Below, in pieces: positions 1-6,927 of a stretch of 10,842 nt of DNA (its first letter is position 1; each line of letters opens with the position of its first letter). The notes below the pieces were generated by a model. It did not search any database and was not told the DNA's origin. It worked only from the letters and a program-made list of their open reading frames with translations. The translations under genes were made by a program, and so were the position numbers. This DNA comes from Leptolyngbya sp. SIO4C5 (GTDB lineage Bacteria; Cyanobacteriota; Cyanobacteriia; Phormidesmidales; Phormidesmidaceae), in contig JAAHIC010000083.1 in the NCBI GenBank assembly GCA_010671965.1, positions 1 through 10,842 of the forward strand. Reading direction: 5' to 3'.

Positions 1-1132
1 TTGCTGGATTGCCGCCCGGGCTGTGGTCTTAGCAACCGGGGGCGGAGGTCAGGTGTTTGCCCAAACCACTAATCCCTCAGCCAGTACCGGCGATGGCGTA
101 GCAATGGCGTGGCGGGCGGCGGCGCTGCTGCGGGATCTGGAGTTTGTCCAGTTTCATCCGACGGCGCTGACCAAAGCCGGAGCACCTCGATTCCTGATCA
201 GCGAAGCCGTACGGGGAGAAGGGGCGCACTTAGTCGATAAAACAGGTCATCGCTTTGCTTTTGACTATCATCCCAAAGGGGAACTAGCCCCGCGCGACGT
301 GGTCAGTCGCGCCATTTTTAGTCATCTGCAGCAAACCGAAGCGCAGCCAGCAGAAGCAGTGGTTTGGCTAGATCTACGACCGATTGAGGCTGAGCGCATT
401 CGCCATCGTTTTCCCAACATCATTCAGGTCTGCCAGCACTGGGATATCAACGTCTTTGAGCAGCCAGTTCCGGTTTCCCCAGCGGCCCACTACTGGATGG
501 GGGGCATCTTTACGCACCTAGATAGCCGCACGACTTTAACTGGTCTCTATGCGGTGGGGGAAAATGCCAGCACGGGGGTTCACGGGGCCAATCGCCTCGC
601 CAGTAACTCTTTACTGGAATGCCTTGTCTTTGGGGCGCAGCTCCGAAACCTCCAGCTACCAAGCCAGCTAGGCGATCGCCCCCAGCCCAGCTATCAAAAA
701 TTGCCTCAGCATTTTCAGGCCCAGGCCGAACAGCTACAGCACTGGCGTCAGGCTCTGCCCGCCCTCATTTGGCAAAGCGCCGGAATTTCGCGCGAGCAGG
801 AAACCCTAGCGGCGGCGATCGCCCAGGTGCAAGACTGGCGCCAGCAGCTCATCCATTCCGAGCTAAGTCACTTCATGGCCCAACTCCAGCCGGGCGAGGG
901 CCTCAAGCTCTCAGCCGAAGCGGGGCAGCTTTTGCGGCAGTGGGGCGAACTGCGTAATCTGCTAGATATTGCCTGGCTAATTCTGCGCAGCGCCGCTTTT
1001 CGGACTGAAAGCCGGGGCGGTCACTATCGCTGTGACTTTCCGCAGGCAGCCCCAGACTGGCAAGCACATACGCTGGTTCAAGGCGATCGCTATTGGCGCT
1101 CTGAGCCGATAGCGCCTGACTTACCGGCTTAG
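1..1132 (+). CDS. nadB: L-aspartate oxidase NadB, 3' part (5' end outside window)
   Basis: FAD-dependent enzyme that oxidises L-aspartate to iminoaspartate, the first step of de novo NAD biosynthesis, before quinolinate synthase NadA. The frame is open from the first bases (reading CWIAARAVVLATGG), so the true start lies upstream; the GTG at 23 is internal. About 376 of an expected ~550 residues are present. Visible family signatures are the FAD-domain ATGGGGQVF, the DLEFVQFHPTAL stretch, SEAVRGEGA, PRDVVSRAI, and the long conserved block HYWMGGIFTHLDS...GLYAVGENASTGVHGANRLASNSLLE that closes the FAD/capping region of the fumarate reductase/SdhA superfamily. The C-terminal part is the helical domain, ending with the usual RGGHYRCDFP signature. 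Those NadB-specific features argue against succinate dehydrogenase. Its TAG stop (1130-1132) overlaps the TAA stop of a possible minus-strand small ORF. No clear terminator follows. Confidence 0.95.
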   Translation, partial: CWIAARAVVLATGGGGQVFAQTTNPSASTGDGVAMAWRAAALLRDLEFVQFHPTALTKAGAPRFLISEAVRGEGAHLVDKTGHRFAFDYHPKGELAPRDVVSRAIFSHLQQTEAQPAEAVVWLDLRPIEAERIRHRFPNIIQVCQHWDINVFEQPVPVSPAAHYWMGGIFTHLDSRTTLTGLYAVGENASTGVHGANRLASNSLLECLVFGAQLRNLQLPSQLGDRPQPSYQKLPQHFQAQAEQLQHWRQALPALIWQSAGISREQETLAAAIAQVQDWRQQLIHSELSHFMAQLQPGEGLKLSAEAGQLLRQWGELRNLLDIAWLILRSAAFRTESRGGHYRCDFPQAAPDWQAHTLVQGDRYWRSEPIAPDLPA

Positions 1133-1287
1133 GGCAAAGGCCACTCCAGAGTCTGTAGGTCTGACGTCAGCGGCTCGCCTAGCTCAAACAAGTCAGTCTG
1201 TAGATAGCTAGAAAGAAAGTAGAAGATGGCAGTGAAGGCGATCGCATGAAGGACGGTTGTAAAGCGCAGGCTGTGAAGTTTTGCCAT
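1129..1287 (-). CDS. possible small membrane peptide, 52 aa, between nadB and the VKOR gene
   Basis: Unrecognised. An ATG at 1287 opens a 52-codon frame ending in a TAA at 1131-1129, overlapping the nadB stop on the other strand. The peptide starts MAKLHSLRF and has one strongly hydrophobic stretch (about residues 9-29, TTVLHAIAFTAIFYFLSSYL) followed by an acidic tail (TDLFELGEPLTSD), so it would be a single-pass membrane protein. It is in the same frame as the upstream VKOR gene, separated by two stop codons. The HIP1 octamer at 1239-1246 is inside it. No convincing ribosome binding site sits at the right distance; a purine run (complement of 1311-1315) is about 23 bases upstream of the ATG. 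It could be a real small gene, the tail of a broken gene, or chance. The stop-stop overlap is the best point in its favour. Confidence 0.3.
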   Translation of the reverse strand: MAKLHSLRFTTVLHAIAFTAIFYFLSSYLQTDLFELGEPLTSDLQTLEWPLP

Positions 1288-1413
1288 GAAAGCTGCCGCT
1301 AGAGGAATCTCCCCCAGTTATGCCTCAGATGGAGAAGCATTCCCGTGATCAGCCAGAAAGTTTAGCGTAATCAAGATCACAGCCACGCGGATATCAGTCA
1401 CAGCCAAGAACCG

Positions 1414-2340
1414 CTATCTCTGGTTTCTGAAGTCCCGAGGGCCTTCATAGCCGGAGGCATCGGCCAGCGTTTCTAGACTCTGAGTACCCGAATAGAACTC
1501 ACCGTTGATTTCCCAGGTGGGAAATCCTTGGATCTGCGAAACTGACTGGCAAAGATCAGTTTGGGGATTCACCCCTTGGGGATCGCACTCAACATAGGGA
1601 ATTTCTGCGGCTGCCTCTTTACCAAAGAGCTGCTTTTGGTCGTGACAGTGCGGGCACCACCAGGCACCGTATTTCTTGGCTCCAATCGCCGTCAGGTGAC
1701 GGGCTAAGCCTAGCTCTGCCTCGCCAGAAGTGGTGGTGACAGCGGGGCCTGCTTCGCCGGCTGCAGAAGCCGTAGTGCCGCCGCCGTTGACGGGTGCATA
1801 AACCCCCAGGGTTCCGACCAAGGCCACTACCGCCACAATTAGCCCGGTAAACATGAGCTGCCCGGTATCTTCCCATCGGTGCCCTAACAGCGTCAGTCCT
1901 AGCATCAAAACCGTAAATACGGCAGAGGTGAGGCAGTACAGGCACAAGGCTTTAATTTCAAAGGCCAGCAGGTACATCAGGTAGCCGCTGAAAATTACCA
2001 TGCCGACAGCACCGACAAAGAGCAAGAAGCGAGTCCAGTCATGGACTTTTTGCCGGAGTTCCTTATTCGACTCTGGATTGATGACCAAAGGCGCGATCGC
2101 CAGAATTGCCATGCTCAAGTAGGCGGCAAAGCCAAAAAGCGTCAGCGGCAGGCCGAAAATCTCTGCGTAGGGACTAGAGAGAACGCGATCGCAGCCTGCG
2201 GTCGGGCAGGCTGCCTCGCCGCCCATAAATTTAACGACGGTTAAATAGGCTGTTCCCGTAGCGCCAATCGCGGCGATCGTAGCGATTAGGGGTCTAGCCC
2301 AGCGGTGTATCCAGCGATCTTCCTGACGGCGGCGTCTCAT
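1414..2340 (-). CDS. VKOR-thioredoxin fusion (thiol oxidase, disulfide bond formation)
   Basis: Membrane protein of 308 residues. The N-terminal part is a vitamin K epoxide reductase domain, the C-terminal part a thioredoxin-like domain. In cyanobacteria such fusions oxidise cysteines of secreted or lumenal proteins and pass electrons to quinone, replacing DsbB/DsbA. Seen here: a basic N-terminus (MRRRRQ); TM1 about 17-38; loop cysteines C45 and C50 followed by the conserved S56 (VLSSPYAE); further TM segments about 64-86, 104-126 and 132-152, with the quinone-side CxxC at C133/C136 (CLYC); TM5 about 160-181; a Gly/Thr/Ala linker 185-208; then WCPHC with C229/C232, two further cysteines C252 and C264, and the cis-Pro motif GFPT (272-275). 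The ATG at 2340 has a good AGGTGA ribosome binding site 7 bases upstream. The gene lies downstream of btpA on the same strand with a 211-bp gap, so it may have its own promoter. Size and domain order match the characterised Synechococcus VKOR homologue. Confidence 0.95.
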   Translation of the reverse strand: MRRRRQEDRWIHRWARPLIATIAAIGATGTAYLTVVKFMGGEAACPTAGCDRVLSSPYAEIFGLPLTLFGFAAYLSMAILAIAPLVINPESNKELRQKVHDWTRFLLFVGAVGMVIFSGYLMYLLAFEIKALCLYCLTSAVFTVLMLGLTLLGHRWEDTGQLMFTGLIVAVVALVGTLGVYAPVNGGGTTASAAGEAGPAVTTTSGEAELGLARHLTAIGAKKYGAWWCPHCHDQKQLFGKEAAAEIPYVECDPQGVNPQTDLCQSVSQIQGFPTWEINGEFYSGTQSLETLADASGYEGPRDFRNQR

Positions 2341-2551
2341 ATCAAAATCACCTAAAAAATTTAGCGTCCTATCCGATAAATTTCAGTCTGAAACGGCGGC
2401 AGCGGCTTGAATCTGCGGGAGCAAACTCAATTGAACCCTGAGCCATCAAAGTAGCACTCTATATTGACTGTTTCTATTCTGCCTTAACCAGTTTAGGCCG
2501 GAAAAATAGGGTTTTGCCAGTTCTCCAAAGATTAGCAAACTCTTCCACCTG
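2341..2551 (-). promoter_or_regulatory. spacer between btpA and the VKOR gene, with a small palindrome
   Basis: This 211-bp spacer holds no coding frame I can support. At 2381-2393 is TTTCAG-T-CTGAAA, a perfect 6-bp inverted repeat around one base, about 40 bp upstream of the VKOR ATG; its position suits an operator or a small hairpin in the leader, but no known regulator is implied. I see no convincing -35/-10 pair and no stem plus T-run that would terminate btpA, so read-through from btpA into the VKOR gene cannot be excluded. The Shine-Dalgarno sequence of the VKOR gene is at its left end (complement of about 2348-2353). Confidence 0.3.
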
Positions 2552-3406
2552 CTAAAGCTCAGAACCAATTGGCACAGCCGATAGCGTATTCGTCTCCTGC
2601 TTCATGGCAATGCTGCGGTGAGTGGCTTCCACAAACTGACTCACCCGAATTGGATCGATAGGCTGATCAATTTTGCCGTGGCGCTTCAGAGAACTCGAAA
2701 CAATCACGCCGTCTGCGGCCTGCATCAGCTTGGGAATATTCTCCCAGTCAGCCCCGCTGCCAATCAGGACGGGCGTATCACCCGCCGCCGCTTTAGCGAG
2801 TTCTAAGTCTTCTAGGCTGGGCGGACTGCCCGTGGCCCAGCCCGATAAAATGACGCCATCGGCTAGCCCTCGCTCAATCGTTTCTTGCACAGCCGTGGTC
2901 AAATTTGGCGACCCCAATGGCCGGGCATGTTTCACGAGAACGTCAGCTAAAATCTTGACATCGCTCCCCAGCTCTCGCCGGTAGCGCATGATCTGATGGG
3001 CCTGTCCTTCGATCAATCCCTGGTCGGTGGCCATGACCCCGGTCAAAACATTGACCCGAATAAAGGCTGCTTCAACACAGGTAGCGATCGCCAGCGCGCT
3101 GCGGGCATCGTTGCGCAGCACGTTGATTCCCACAGGCAGGGCCACAATTTGCATCAGCCGTTGCACAATCAGGCTCATGGCGCTGACAATGGCGGGATCA
3201 ACCTGCTCTTTTGTAAAAGGAGCATCAAAGAAATTCTCGATGACTAAGCCATCAACCCCGCCGGAGGCCAGAGCAGTTGCCTCCTGCTCAGCGCGAGCAA
3301 CAACGGCCTGCAAATTTCCCTGCCAGCGCGCCGAGGTTGGCAGCGGCAAAAGGTGAACGACGCCAATGATTGGGTTGGGAGTCTGAAAAATCTGGTTTAA
3401 GTCCAC
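2552..3406 (-). CDS. btpA: BtpA family protein (photosystem I biogenesis factor)
   Basis: BtpA family (PF03437), a predicted TIM-barrel-like protein. In Synechocystis, BtpA is a thylakoid-associated extrinsic protein needed for stable accumulation of photosystem I reaction-centre proteins; the biochemical activity is not settled. Signatures seen, numbering from the GTG at 3406 (284 residues): NPIIGVVHLLPLPTSARW (11-28), ASGGVDGLVIENFFDAPF (47-64), PVGINVLRND, and the C-terminal GDTPVLIGSGAD phosphate-binding-like loop. The family protein begins close to the NPIIGVVHL block, so the GTG at 3406 (reading MDLNQIF) is preferred, with a weak GAAG six bases upstream. An in-frame TTG at 3469 would add 21 hydrophobic residues (beginning MPFFFVYVIK) that the family normally lacks. 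It is divergent from rimO and upstream of the VKOR gene on the same strand. Function is confident; the start is less so. Confidence 0.92.
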   Translation of the reverse strand: MDLNQIFQTPNPIIGVVHLLPLPTSARWQGNLQAVVARAEQEATALASGGVDGLVIENFFDAPFTKEQVDPAIVSAMSLIVQRLMQIVALPVGINVLRNDARSALAIATCVEAAFIRVNVLTGVMATDQGLIEGQAHQIMRYRRELGSDVKILADVLVKHARPLGSPNLTTAVQETIERGLADGVILSGWATGSPPSLEDLELAKAAAGDTPVLIGSGADWENIPKLMQAADGVIVSSSLKRHGKIDQPIDPIRVSQFVEATHRSIAMKQETNTLSAVPIGSEL

Positions 3407-3870
3407 TGGTGTCTTCAAATTTCGGACTTGGCACTGAATCTTAATGACATAAACAAAGAAGAAGGGCAAAAAGCGCCTTTTTCTCTCAATCTCAATTTAC
3501 CTTAACAACGGTAGACTCTAATTTCTGCAACTGCTCGATCCCAAGAAGCTTTCGTTTGGCCGCTCAGGGGTCAACAAATTCAGTTCACTCGCGCCGCGAT
3601 AATGTTTAGATATGTTATGATAAAGCACCAAGGCTGGATAGTCTTGCCTTCTATGCTTGTGAAGCAGTTTTAACTGGCTTTGAGGCAGCTTAAGGCGCCG
3701 GCAAACACTGCCGCATTTTATAAATAGAGTGTTGAACCAAAGGGTATCAAACACTTCTGCAAGGCGCTATCCGCTTCTGAGTCTCAAACTCGGTCAAGAT
3801 TTTGTTTCAGATATTGGCTGATTTGGGGCAGCGCTGGGATCAAGAATTCGATTATTGTATTGGTTCTTTT
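3407..3870. other. 464-bp divergent spacer between btpA and rimO
   Basis: This must carry promoters for both divergent genes, but I cannot pick a convincing -35/-10 pair for either. It is more AT-rich than the flanking genes. Visible items: a TATGAT hexamer (3616-3621) without a -35; an A5-GCGCC-T5 near-palindrome (3468-3482) that can form a 6-bp stem in the btpA leader; and a 5-bp hairpin CGGCA-AACAC-TGCCG (3699-3713) followed by CATTTTATAAAT on the plus strand. A 78-codon open frame on the minus strand (3518-3754) looks like chance. In-frame TTG codons extend btpA and rimO into this spacer, but both extensions lack family homology that I recognise. Confidence 0.5.
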
Positions 3871-5187
3871 ATGGGTCATAAGCCGACGATTGCGGTTGCT
3901 CACTTGGGCTGTGAGAAAAATCGAGTGGATACTGAACATATGCTAGGTCTGCTAGTGAAAGCAGGCTATGGCGTCGATACAAGTGAGGAGCTAGCCGACT
4001 ACGTTATTGTCAATACCTGCAGCTTTATTGAATCCGCCCGCGAAGAGTCCGTGCGGACTTTAGTGGAGCTAGCTGAAGCCGATAAAAAAGTAGTGATTAC
4101 GGGCTGTTTGGCTCAACATTTCAAGGATGATTTGCTAGAGGAACTGCCGGAAGCCGTGGCCCTCGTGGGCACAGGCGACTACCACCGTATCGTGGAAGTG
4201 ATTGAGCGGGCCGAAGCTGGAGAGCGGGTCAAAGTTGTTTCGGCAGAACCCACCTACATTGCTGACGAAACCGTACCCCGCTATCGCACGACCTCAGAGG
4301 GCGTGGCCTACGTGCGCGTGGCTGAGGGCTGTAACTATCGCTGCGCTTTTTGCATCATTCCTCATCTGCGCGGGGATCAGCGATCGCGTCCGATTGAGTC
4401 TATCGTGGCTGAAGCTGAGCAGCTAGCGGCAGAAGGAGTTCAGGAAATTGTTCTGATTTCCCAAATCACGACTAATTATGGGGCCGACATCTACGGAGAG
4501 CCAAAGCTAGCTGAGCTGTTGCGGGCATTGGGCAAAGTGGACGTACCTTGGATTCGGATGCACTATGCCTATCCCACGGGTCTGACTCCGGCGGTGATTG
4601 CCGCTATTCAGGAAACGCCCAACGTCCTCCCCTATTTAGATCTGCCGCTGCAGCACTCTCATCCAGACATGCTGCGGGCAATGAATCGTCCCTGGCAGGG
4701 ACGGGTGAATGACACCCTGATTGAGCGGCTGAAAACGGCCCTGCCCAACGCGGTGATGCGGACGACTTTCATCGTTGGCTTTCCGGGAGAAACTGAGGCC
4801 CATTTTCAGCATCTGCTGCAGTTTGTAGAGCGGCATCAGTTTGACCATGTGGGTGTGTTTACCTTTTCGCCAGAAGTGGGGACACCTGCCTACAGTTTGC
4901 CCAATCAGATCCCCCAGGCGGTGATGGATGAGCGTCGTCAGCGGCTGATGCTGGCTCAGCAAGAAGTTTCGTTTCGGCGCAATCAGGCCGAAATTGGCAA
5001 AGTTGTCGATGTTCTCATTGAGCAAGAAAACCCCGCAACGGGTGAGCTAATCGGGCGATCGGCTCGTTTTGCTCCTGATGTGGACGGTCTAGTTTATGTC
5101 AAAGGCGCAGCGGCATTAGGGCAGCTAACGTCTGTGGCAATTCAAGCAGCGGATACCTACGACTTGTTTGGCTCTGTCGTCCCCTAA
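3871..5187 (+). CDS. rimO: RimO, ribosomal protein S12 methylthiotransferase
   Basis: Radical-SAM enzyme that adds a methylthio group to the beta carbon of a conserved aspartate in ribosomal protein S12 (uS12), using S-adenosylmethionine and two [4Fe-4S] clusters. Starting at the ATG at 3871 gives 438 residues, typical for the family. Domains: N-terminal UPF0004/MTTase domain with three cluster cysteines C14 ([12 protein letters not shown]), C50 (NTCSFI) and C79 (TGCLAQ); radical SAM core with C154-x3-C158-x2-C161 (GCNYRCAFC); and C-terminal TRAM domain from about residue 372. The [10 protein letters not shown] and [18 protein letters not shown] signatures indicate RimO rather than MiaB or MtaB. 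A TTG at 3802 would add 23 residues without family similarity, so the ATG beginning [13 protein letters not shown] is chosen, although no Shine-Dalgarno precedes it. The next gene starts 50 bp downstream on the same strand. Confidence 0.95.
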   Translation: MGHKPTIAVAHLGCEKNRVDTEHMLGLLVKAGYGVDTSEELADYVIVNTCSFIESAREESVRTLVELAEADKKVVITGCLAQHFKDDLLEELPEAVALVGTGDYHRIVEVIERAEAGERVKVVSAEPTYIADETVPRYRTTSEGVAYVRVAEGCNYRCAFCIIPHLRGDQRSRPIESIVAEAEQLAAEGVQEIVLISQITTNYGADIYGEPKLAELLRALGKVDVPWIRMHYAYPTGLTPAVIAAIQETPNVLPYLDLPLQHSHPDMLRAMNRPWQGRVNDTLIERLKTALPNAVMRTTFIVGFPGETEAHFQHLLQFVERHQFDHVGVFTFSPEVGTPAYSLPNQIPQAVMDERRQRLMLAQQEVSFRRNQAEIGKVVDVLIEQENPATGELIGRSARFAPDVDGLVYVKGAAALGQLTSVAIQAADTYDLFGSVVP

Positions 5188-5237
5188 CTCAAACGCTTTT
5201 GTCCTCAAAAATTATTACCGATTCACAAGGAGATTCA
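5188..5237 (+). promoter_or_regulatory. rimO-crhR intercistronic region with strong ribosome binding site
   Basis: Fifty bases separate the rimO stop from the helicase start. AAGGAG at 5227-5232 sits 5 bases before the ATG at 5238 and fixes that start over an in-frame TTG at 5199. The stretch before it is A/U-rich (TCAAAAATTATTACC), the kind of single-stranded sequence RNase E cuts. In Synechocystis the homologous rimO-crhR transcript is known to be cleaved between the cistrons; that the same happens here is inference. Confidence 0.6.
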
Positions 5238-6653
5238 ATGACCCTTTCTTTTACAAGCCTCGGCCTATCTGAGACGCAAGTTAACAAACTTGAAAAGATC
5301 GGCTTTACGACCCCGACGCCGATTCAAGCTCAGGCTATTCCCCATCTGCTAGCAGGCCGGGACGTTGTGGGTCAGGCCCATACCGGCACAGGTAAGACCG
5401 CTGCGTTTTCGCTGCCTATTCTAGAGCAGGTCGATCCCAAAAATTCAGCGGTTCAGGCTCTGATTTTGACGCCCACGCGCGAGCTAGCCGTTCAGGTCTG
5501 TCAGGCTATTCGCAATTTCAGCGAAGACCGACGGGTCTACACTTTGGCAATCTATGGCGGTCAGTCTATCGATCGCCAAATTTCCCGTCTGCGCAAAGGC
5601 TGCCAGATTGTCGTCGGTACCCCAGGGCGGGTTTTAGACCTGCTGCAGCGGGGATCGCTGCAGCTCAATCAGCTCAACTGGCTAGTACTGGATGAAGCCG
5701 ACGAAATGCTCAACATGGGCTTTATTCAAGACGTTGAGAAAATTTTGAACCAGGCGCCTTCGGAGCGCCAAACCGCCTTTTTCTCCGCCACGATGGAGAC
5801 TGCCGTACGGGAACTGGCCGCTAAGTTTCTGCGATCGCCCATCACCGTCACCGTTGAGCAGCCCAAAGCAGCTCCTACTCGGATCAATCAGGTCGCCTAT
5901 GTGCTGCCCCGTGGCTGGAACAAGTCCCGCGCCCTGCGTCCCATTTTAGAGATGGAAGATCCCGATTCTGCCATTATTTTCGTACGCACCCGGCGCACCG
6001 CAGCCGAGCTGACCCGCCAGCTTCAGGCGGCAGGCCATAGCGTCGATGAATATCACGGCGATCTCACTCAGTCTCAGCGGGAGCGGCTACTGCTGCGGTT
6101 CCGACAGCGCCAGGTTCGCTGGGTCGTTGCCACCGACATTGCAGCACGAGGGCTGCACGTAGACGATTTGACCCACGTAATCAACTACGAACTGCCTGAT
6201 AGCCCTGAAAACTATGTTCACCGGATTGGCCGTACCGGACGAGCAGGCAAAGAAGGCGTCGCGATCTCTTTAGTACATCCGCTAGAGAAGTACAAGCTGC
6301 GCCAAATTGAGCGGCACGTTCGCCAAAAGCTAAGCTTCGGTAAAATTCCTACCCGGGCGGAGATTGCTGCTCGCCATTTAGAAAAGCTGCAAACTCAGGT
6401 ACAAGAAGCCATTACCGGAGAGCGGATGGCCTCCTTCTTGCCCATCGTTTCTCAGCTCAACGAGAGCTACGATTTGCGCACTATCGCCGCCGCCGCGTTG
6501 CAAATGGCCTACGACCAGACCCGTCCGGCTTGGATGCGGGTAGATGCTCAGCCAGAGCACCAGGAAGAATCTAGCAGTCCGGCTGCTCCCATTCGGAAAG
6601 GATCAAGCCGGCCTACCCGCAAGCAAGCGTCAGCTTCTCGTCAAAAAGACTAA
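5238..6653 (+). CDS. crhR: DEAD-box RNA helicase, CrhR-like
   Basis: ATP-dependent RNA helicase of 471 residues. All core motifs are visible: Q motif (F5, GFTTPTPIQ 22-30), motif I AHTGTGKT (47-54), Ia PTREL (79-83), Ib TPGR (128-131), II DEAD (152-155), III SAT (183-185), IV region IIFVRTRR (246-253), V ATDIAARGLHVD (298-309) and VI HRIGRTGR (328-335). After the two RecA-like domains comes a C-terminal segment (from about 360) and a basic, Ser/Pro/Arg-rich tail (PIRKGSSRPTRKQ) suited to RNA binding. The location right after rimO matches the Synechocystis slr0082-slr0083 arrangement, where the helicase is CrhR, a redox- and cold-responsive, autoregulated enzyme; this synteny is the main reason for the symbol. 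The ATG at 5238 is supported by an ideal AAGGAG. No LexA-like box was seen upstream of rimO. Family assignment is sure; orthology to CrhR is likely. Confidence 0.93.
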   Translation: MTLSFTSLGLSETQVNKLEKIGFTTPTPIQAQAIPHLLAGRDVVGQAHTGTGKTAAFSLPILEQVDPKNSAVQALILTPTRELAVQVCQAIRNFSEDRRVYTLAIYGGQSIDRQISRLRKGCQIVVGTPGRVLDLLQRGSLQLNQLNWLVLDEADEMLNMGFIQDVEKILNQAPSERQTAFFSATMETAVRELAAKFLRSPITVTVEQPKAAPTRINQVAYVLPRGWNKSRALRPILEMEDPDSAIIFVRTRRTAAELTRQLQAAGHSVDEYHGDLTQSQRERLLLRFRQRQVRWVVATDIAARGLHVDDLTHVINYELPDSPENYVHRIGRTGRAGKEGVAISLVHPLEKYKLRQIERHVRQKLSFGKIPTRAEIAARHLEKLQTQVQEAITGERMASFLPIVSQLNESYDLRTIAAAALQMAYDQTRPAWMRVDAQPEHQEESSSPAAPIRKGSSRPTRKQASASRQKD

Positions 6654-6927
6654 GCCTCTATTGGCTTTAGGGTTGGCAGCAAGATAGACCTCAAAAAACG
6701 AAGGCAGGCAGAGGCGGCGATGCTCCATGGGCGAGCAGTTTCCGCCTCCAAACCTCACTCGATGGATGAGGGCACACGAGAACGGCTTCATCCCGGCTGG
6801 TCAAACCCCGGCGGCAAATTGAGGCAGGAGTTAAGCTGTGTATGCTCTACTACAACACCACCTAAGGGGTGATTTACAATTGGATTAGAGCATAATCCTG
6901 CCTGTAAGTGACTTGGGGGTGTCGCGT
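6654..6927 (+). other. structured spacer after crhR with several inverted repeats, possible non-coding RNA
   Basis: This 274-bp stretch has no supported gene but an unusual density of inverted repeats. (a) GAGGCGG (6711-6717) pairs with CCGCCTC (6742-6748), enclosing TGCTC/GAGCA (6721-6725/6733-6737): a 12-bp interrupted stem. (b) GGATGAGG (6764-6771) pairs with CTTCATCC (6786-6793), one G-U. (c) TATGCTCTA (6841-6849) pairs with TAGAGCATA (6886-6894). Together these suggest a folded RNA, either the crhR 3' UTR, a separate small RNA, or the leader of the small gene at 6928. I tried to match tmRNA, RNase P RNA, SRP RNA, 6S RNA and Yfr1 by their conserved cores and found none. A weak CTAAGCC/GGCTTTAG hairpin overlaps the crhR stop but lacks a T-run. 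Confidence 0.35.
6841..6898 (+). repeat. nested inverted repeats with two mutually exclusive hairpins
   Basis: A perfect 9-bp inverted repeat, TATGCTCTA (6841-6849) and TAGAGCATA (6886-6894), brackets a smaller hairpin (CACC-A-CC, TAA loop, GGGGTG; 6856-6871). Its right arm overlaps a second perfect hairpin, GGATTA-GAGCA-TAATCC (6882-6898), so the two folds cannot form together. The element ends about 30 bases before the ATG of the small gene at 6928. The same stretch contains promoter-like TACAAT (6875-6880), so a DNA-level operator is also possible. Confidence 0.55.

Noticed and set aside
619..957. 112-codon frame inside nadB
   Set aside because: Shadow frame of nadB; the protein is Ala/Pro/Arg-rich without domain features, while the nadB frame has clear family motifs.
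2673..2984. Plus-strand frames antisense to btpA
   Set aside because: The btpA frame carries conserved motifs across this stretch; the antisense frames do not resemble any family.
3518..3754. 78-codon open frame on the minus strand in the btpA-rimO spacer
   Set aside because: No recognisable domain, irregular composition, no ribosome binding site, and it lies in an AT-rich spacer; probably chance.
6630..6791. 53-codon ATG frame on the minus strand (MKPFSCALIHRV...) overlapping the crhR 3' end
   Set aside because: Antisense to the end of a real gene and to the inverted repeats, with no recognisable motif.
6780..6840. Possible 3' end of an IS200/IS605-type element or TnpB guide RNA (GGTCAAA-like ending)
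   Set aside because: No transposase or TnpB frame, no second end and no flanking repeats; the similarity is only a few bases.
6720..6872. 50-codon ATG frame on the plus strand (MLHGRAVSASKPH...)
   Set aside because: It runs straight through the strong inverted repeats, lacks family-like composition and has only a weak GAGGCGG upstream that is itself a stem arm. RNA structure explains this stretch better.
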